The notes beneath the pieces are model-generated. The model searched no databases, was not told the DNA's origin, and was given only the letters and a program-made list of their open reading frames with translations. The position numbers and the translations under genes were made by a program. A stretch of DNA of 64,000 bases from Octadecabacter ascidiaceicola (GTDB taxonomy: Bacteria; Pseudomonadota; Alphaproteobacteria; Rhodobacterales; Rhodobacteraceae), in assembly GCF_900185015.1 (NCBI RefSeq), contig NZ_FXYD01000001.1:868001-932000 (forward strand), in the 5' to 3' direction. Every line of letters starts with the position of its first letter. Position 1 is the first letter of the stretch. Of this stretch, positions 62,546 through 64,000 are shown in pieces.

Positions 62546-64000
62546 ATGACTGATTTTACAATGAAAACCGATGCTGACGGCGTGGCCACGATTACGTGGG
62601 ATACTGTTGGCAAATCCATGAACGTGATGAACCAGCAGGGGTTTATGGACCTCGATGCACTGATCGATCAGGCGCTGGCTGATGATGCGGTAAAAGGCGT
62701 GATCATCACATCTGGCAAAGATGGTAGTTTTGCGGGCGGCATGGACCTCAATATCATCGCGAAGATGAAAGAAAGCGCGGGCGACAATCCGGCACAAGGG
62801 CTGATGGAAGGCCTGATGGCCAGCCACGCGATCCTGCGCAAGATTGAACGCGCTGGCATGGACCCAAAGACCAACAAAGGCGGCAAGCCGATTGCTTGCG
62901 CCATGCAGGGCACTGGCCTTGGCATCGGGTTCGAAATCCCGCTGTCATGCCACCGCATCTTTGTCGCTGACAACCCGAAGGCCAAGATTGGCCTGCCGGA
63001 AATCATGGTTGGCATTTTCCCCGGCATGGGCGGCACGACCCGCCTTGTGCGCAAAATGGGCGCGATGGCGGCCTCGCCTTACCTACTGGAAGGCAAATTG
63101 CTGAACCCTGCAAAGGCAAAGTCTGCGGGTCTCGTGGATGAAGTCGTTCCAGCAGATGAATTGTTGTCTGCGGCAAAAGAATGGGTTCTGTCAGAGCCGA
63201 ACATCGTGAAGCCGTGGGACGAAAAGGGCTACAAAATGCCAGGTGGTGAACCCTATCACCCCGCTGGTTTCATGACCTACGTTGGCGCATCCGCGATGAT
63301 CAACGGCAAGACCCAAGGTGTTTACCCTGCAGCCAAAGCATTGCTATCTGCCGCTTATGAGGGCGCAATGGTGCCCTTTGACACGGCCATCAAGATCGAA
63401 GCGCGTTGGTTTACCAATGTTCTGCTGAACCCAAGTTCTGAGGCGATGATCCGCAGCTTGTTCATCAACAAAGAAGCGCTTGAAAAGGGCGCTAACCGCC
63501 CGGACGTTGCGGACCAAACCGTTAAGAAAGTTGGCGTTTTGGGCGCTGGCATGATGGGGGCGGGTATCAGTCTTGTATCTGCTTTGGCGGGGATTGAGGT
63601 CGTCTTGATCGACCGTGATCAAGAGGCCGCTGACAAGGGCAAATCCTACACCACCGCCTATATGGACAAAGGGATTTCCCACAAAAAAGCGACCGAAGAG
63701 AAGAAAGAAAAGGTACTCGGCCTGATCAATGCCACCACCGATCTGGACGCATTGAAAGATTGTGATCTGATCGTTGAAGCCGTGTTTGAAGACGTCGGCG
63801 TTAAGGCCGAGATGACCAAAAAGGTCGAAGCGATCATCGGTGATGACGCGATCTTTGCCACCAACACATCGACCTTGCCGATCACAGAACTTGCCAAGGC
63901 ATCTGTGCGCCCTGACCAGTTCATCGGCATCCACTTCTTCAGCCCTGTCGACAAAATGCTGCTGGTGGAAATCATTAGAGGCCGCGAAACCGGCGATGTG
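62546..64000 (+). CDS. fadB: multifunctional fatty-acid oxidation protein (FadB/FadJ), 5' part
   Basis: The frame starts at the ATG 62546 and is open to the window end (485 residues seen), so the gene is cut. The N-terminal part is an enoyl-CoA hydratase (GSFAGGMDLNIIAKMK; GLPEIMVGIFPGMGGTTRLVRKMG), and the second part is the 3-hydroxyacyl-CoA dehydrogenase with VGVLGAGMMGAGISLVSALAG as NAD-binding motif at residue 330 on, and NTSTLPITELA. It carries out hydration and oxidation in beta-oxidation, with thiolase FadA. GGGGCATCGAC precedes the start. Confidence 0.95.
   Translation, partial: MTDFTMKTDADGVATITWDTVGKSMNVMNQQGFMDLDALIDQALADDAVKGVIITSGKDGSFAGGMDLNIIAKMKESAGDNPAQGLMEGLMASHAILRKIERAGMDPKTNKGGKPIACAMQGTGLGIGFEIPLSCHRIFVADNPKAKIGLPEIMVGIFPGMGGTTRLVRKMGAMAASPYLLEGKLLNPAKAKSAGLVDEVVPADELLSAAKEWVLSEPNIVKPWDEKGYKMPGGEPYHPAGFMTYVGASAMINGKTQGVYPAAKALLSAAYEGAMVPFDTAIKIEARWFTNVLLNPSSEAMIRSLFINKEALEKGANRPDVADQTVKKVGVLGAGMMGAGISLVSALAGIEVVLIDRDQEAADKGKSYTTAYMDKGISHKKATEEKKEKVLGLINATTDLDALKDCDLIVEAVFEDVGVKAEMTKKVEAIIGDDAIFATNTSTLPITELAKASVRPDQFIGIHFFSPVDKMLLVEIIRGRETGDV

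Overview
The window looks like chromosomal DNA from a marine alphaproteobacterium of the Roseobacter group (Rhodobacteraceae). This rests on gene content: HdaA next to polyphosphate genes, a choline-O-sulfate/betaine locus with ChoXWV, heterotetrameric sarcosine oxidase, propionyl-CoA carboxylase with a PccR/ScfR-type regulator, an FnrL-type box, and orphan TadE/TadG-like genes. Codon use is moderately GC-rich and even. I see no insertion sequence, prophage, integrase or CRISPR array, and only one tRNA (Glu). Species cannot be fixed from this sequence.

Layout. 1-5.1 kb (+): end of an AI-2E family transporter, hdaA, polyphosphate kinase and exopolyphosphatase. 5.1-10.9 kb (-): an exported acidic protein, a DNase I-fold hydrolase, a DjlA-like co-chaperone, a GNAT acetyltransferase, a VOC protein, a MAPEG protein and methylmalonyl-CoA mutase, tightly packed. 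11-20 kb: propionyl-CoA carboxylase alpha and beta genes separated by several small exported or lipoprotein genes, then a Bcr/CflA-type exporter and the PccR-like regulator. TTTGCAAA-type boxes lie in the pccB and pccR promoter regions, so mutase, carboxylase and regulator look like one propionate assimilation unit. 20-29.3 kb: DUF465 gene behind a perfect FNR box, a thermonuclease, then betI-betC-betB-betA divergent from choX-choW-choV, with a BetI-like palindrome between them. This locus takes up choline, desulfates choline-O-sulfate and makes glycine betaine.

29.3-36.6 kb: a leucine-rich-repeat lipoprotein, sarcosine oxidase soxBDAG (last steps of betaine breakdown) and glutamate dehydrogenase; with the bet/cho genes this forms a methylated-amine and nitrogen block. 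37-40 kb: three TadG/TadE-like genes (one with a von Willebrand A domain) without the rest of a tad locus. 40-49.5 kb: small membrane and lipoprotein genes, homoserine dehydrogenase, an MFS carrier, GlpX, RecJ, tRNA-Glu and phosphoglucomutase. 49.5-57 kb: YedK-type protease, a methyltransferase, a UshA-like nucleotidase, DUF952-pyrD-arsC, and a thioesterase-thioesterase-MATE operon. 57.2-64 kb: two paralogous MerR regulators followed by beta-oxidation genes (acyl-CoA dehydrogenase, GST, thiolase, multifunctional FadB/FadJ cut by the window end). A shared ACGT-centred palindrome sits before the second MerR gene and before the thiolase.

I found no clearly new multi-gene system. The best leads are regulatory: a hairpin that would end choXWV and hide the ribosome binding site of the LRR lipoprotein, the putative PccR and MerR/LiuR operators, the FNR box before a DUF465 gene, the small-lipoprotein cluster inside the propionate locus, and the orphan VWA-TadG/TadE/TadE trio.
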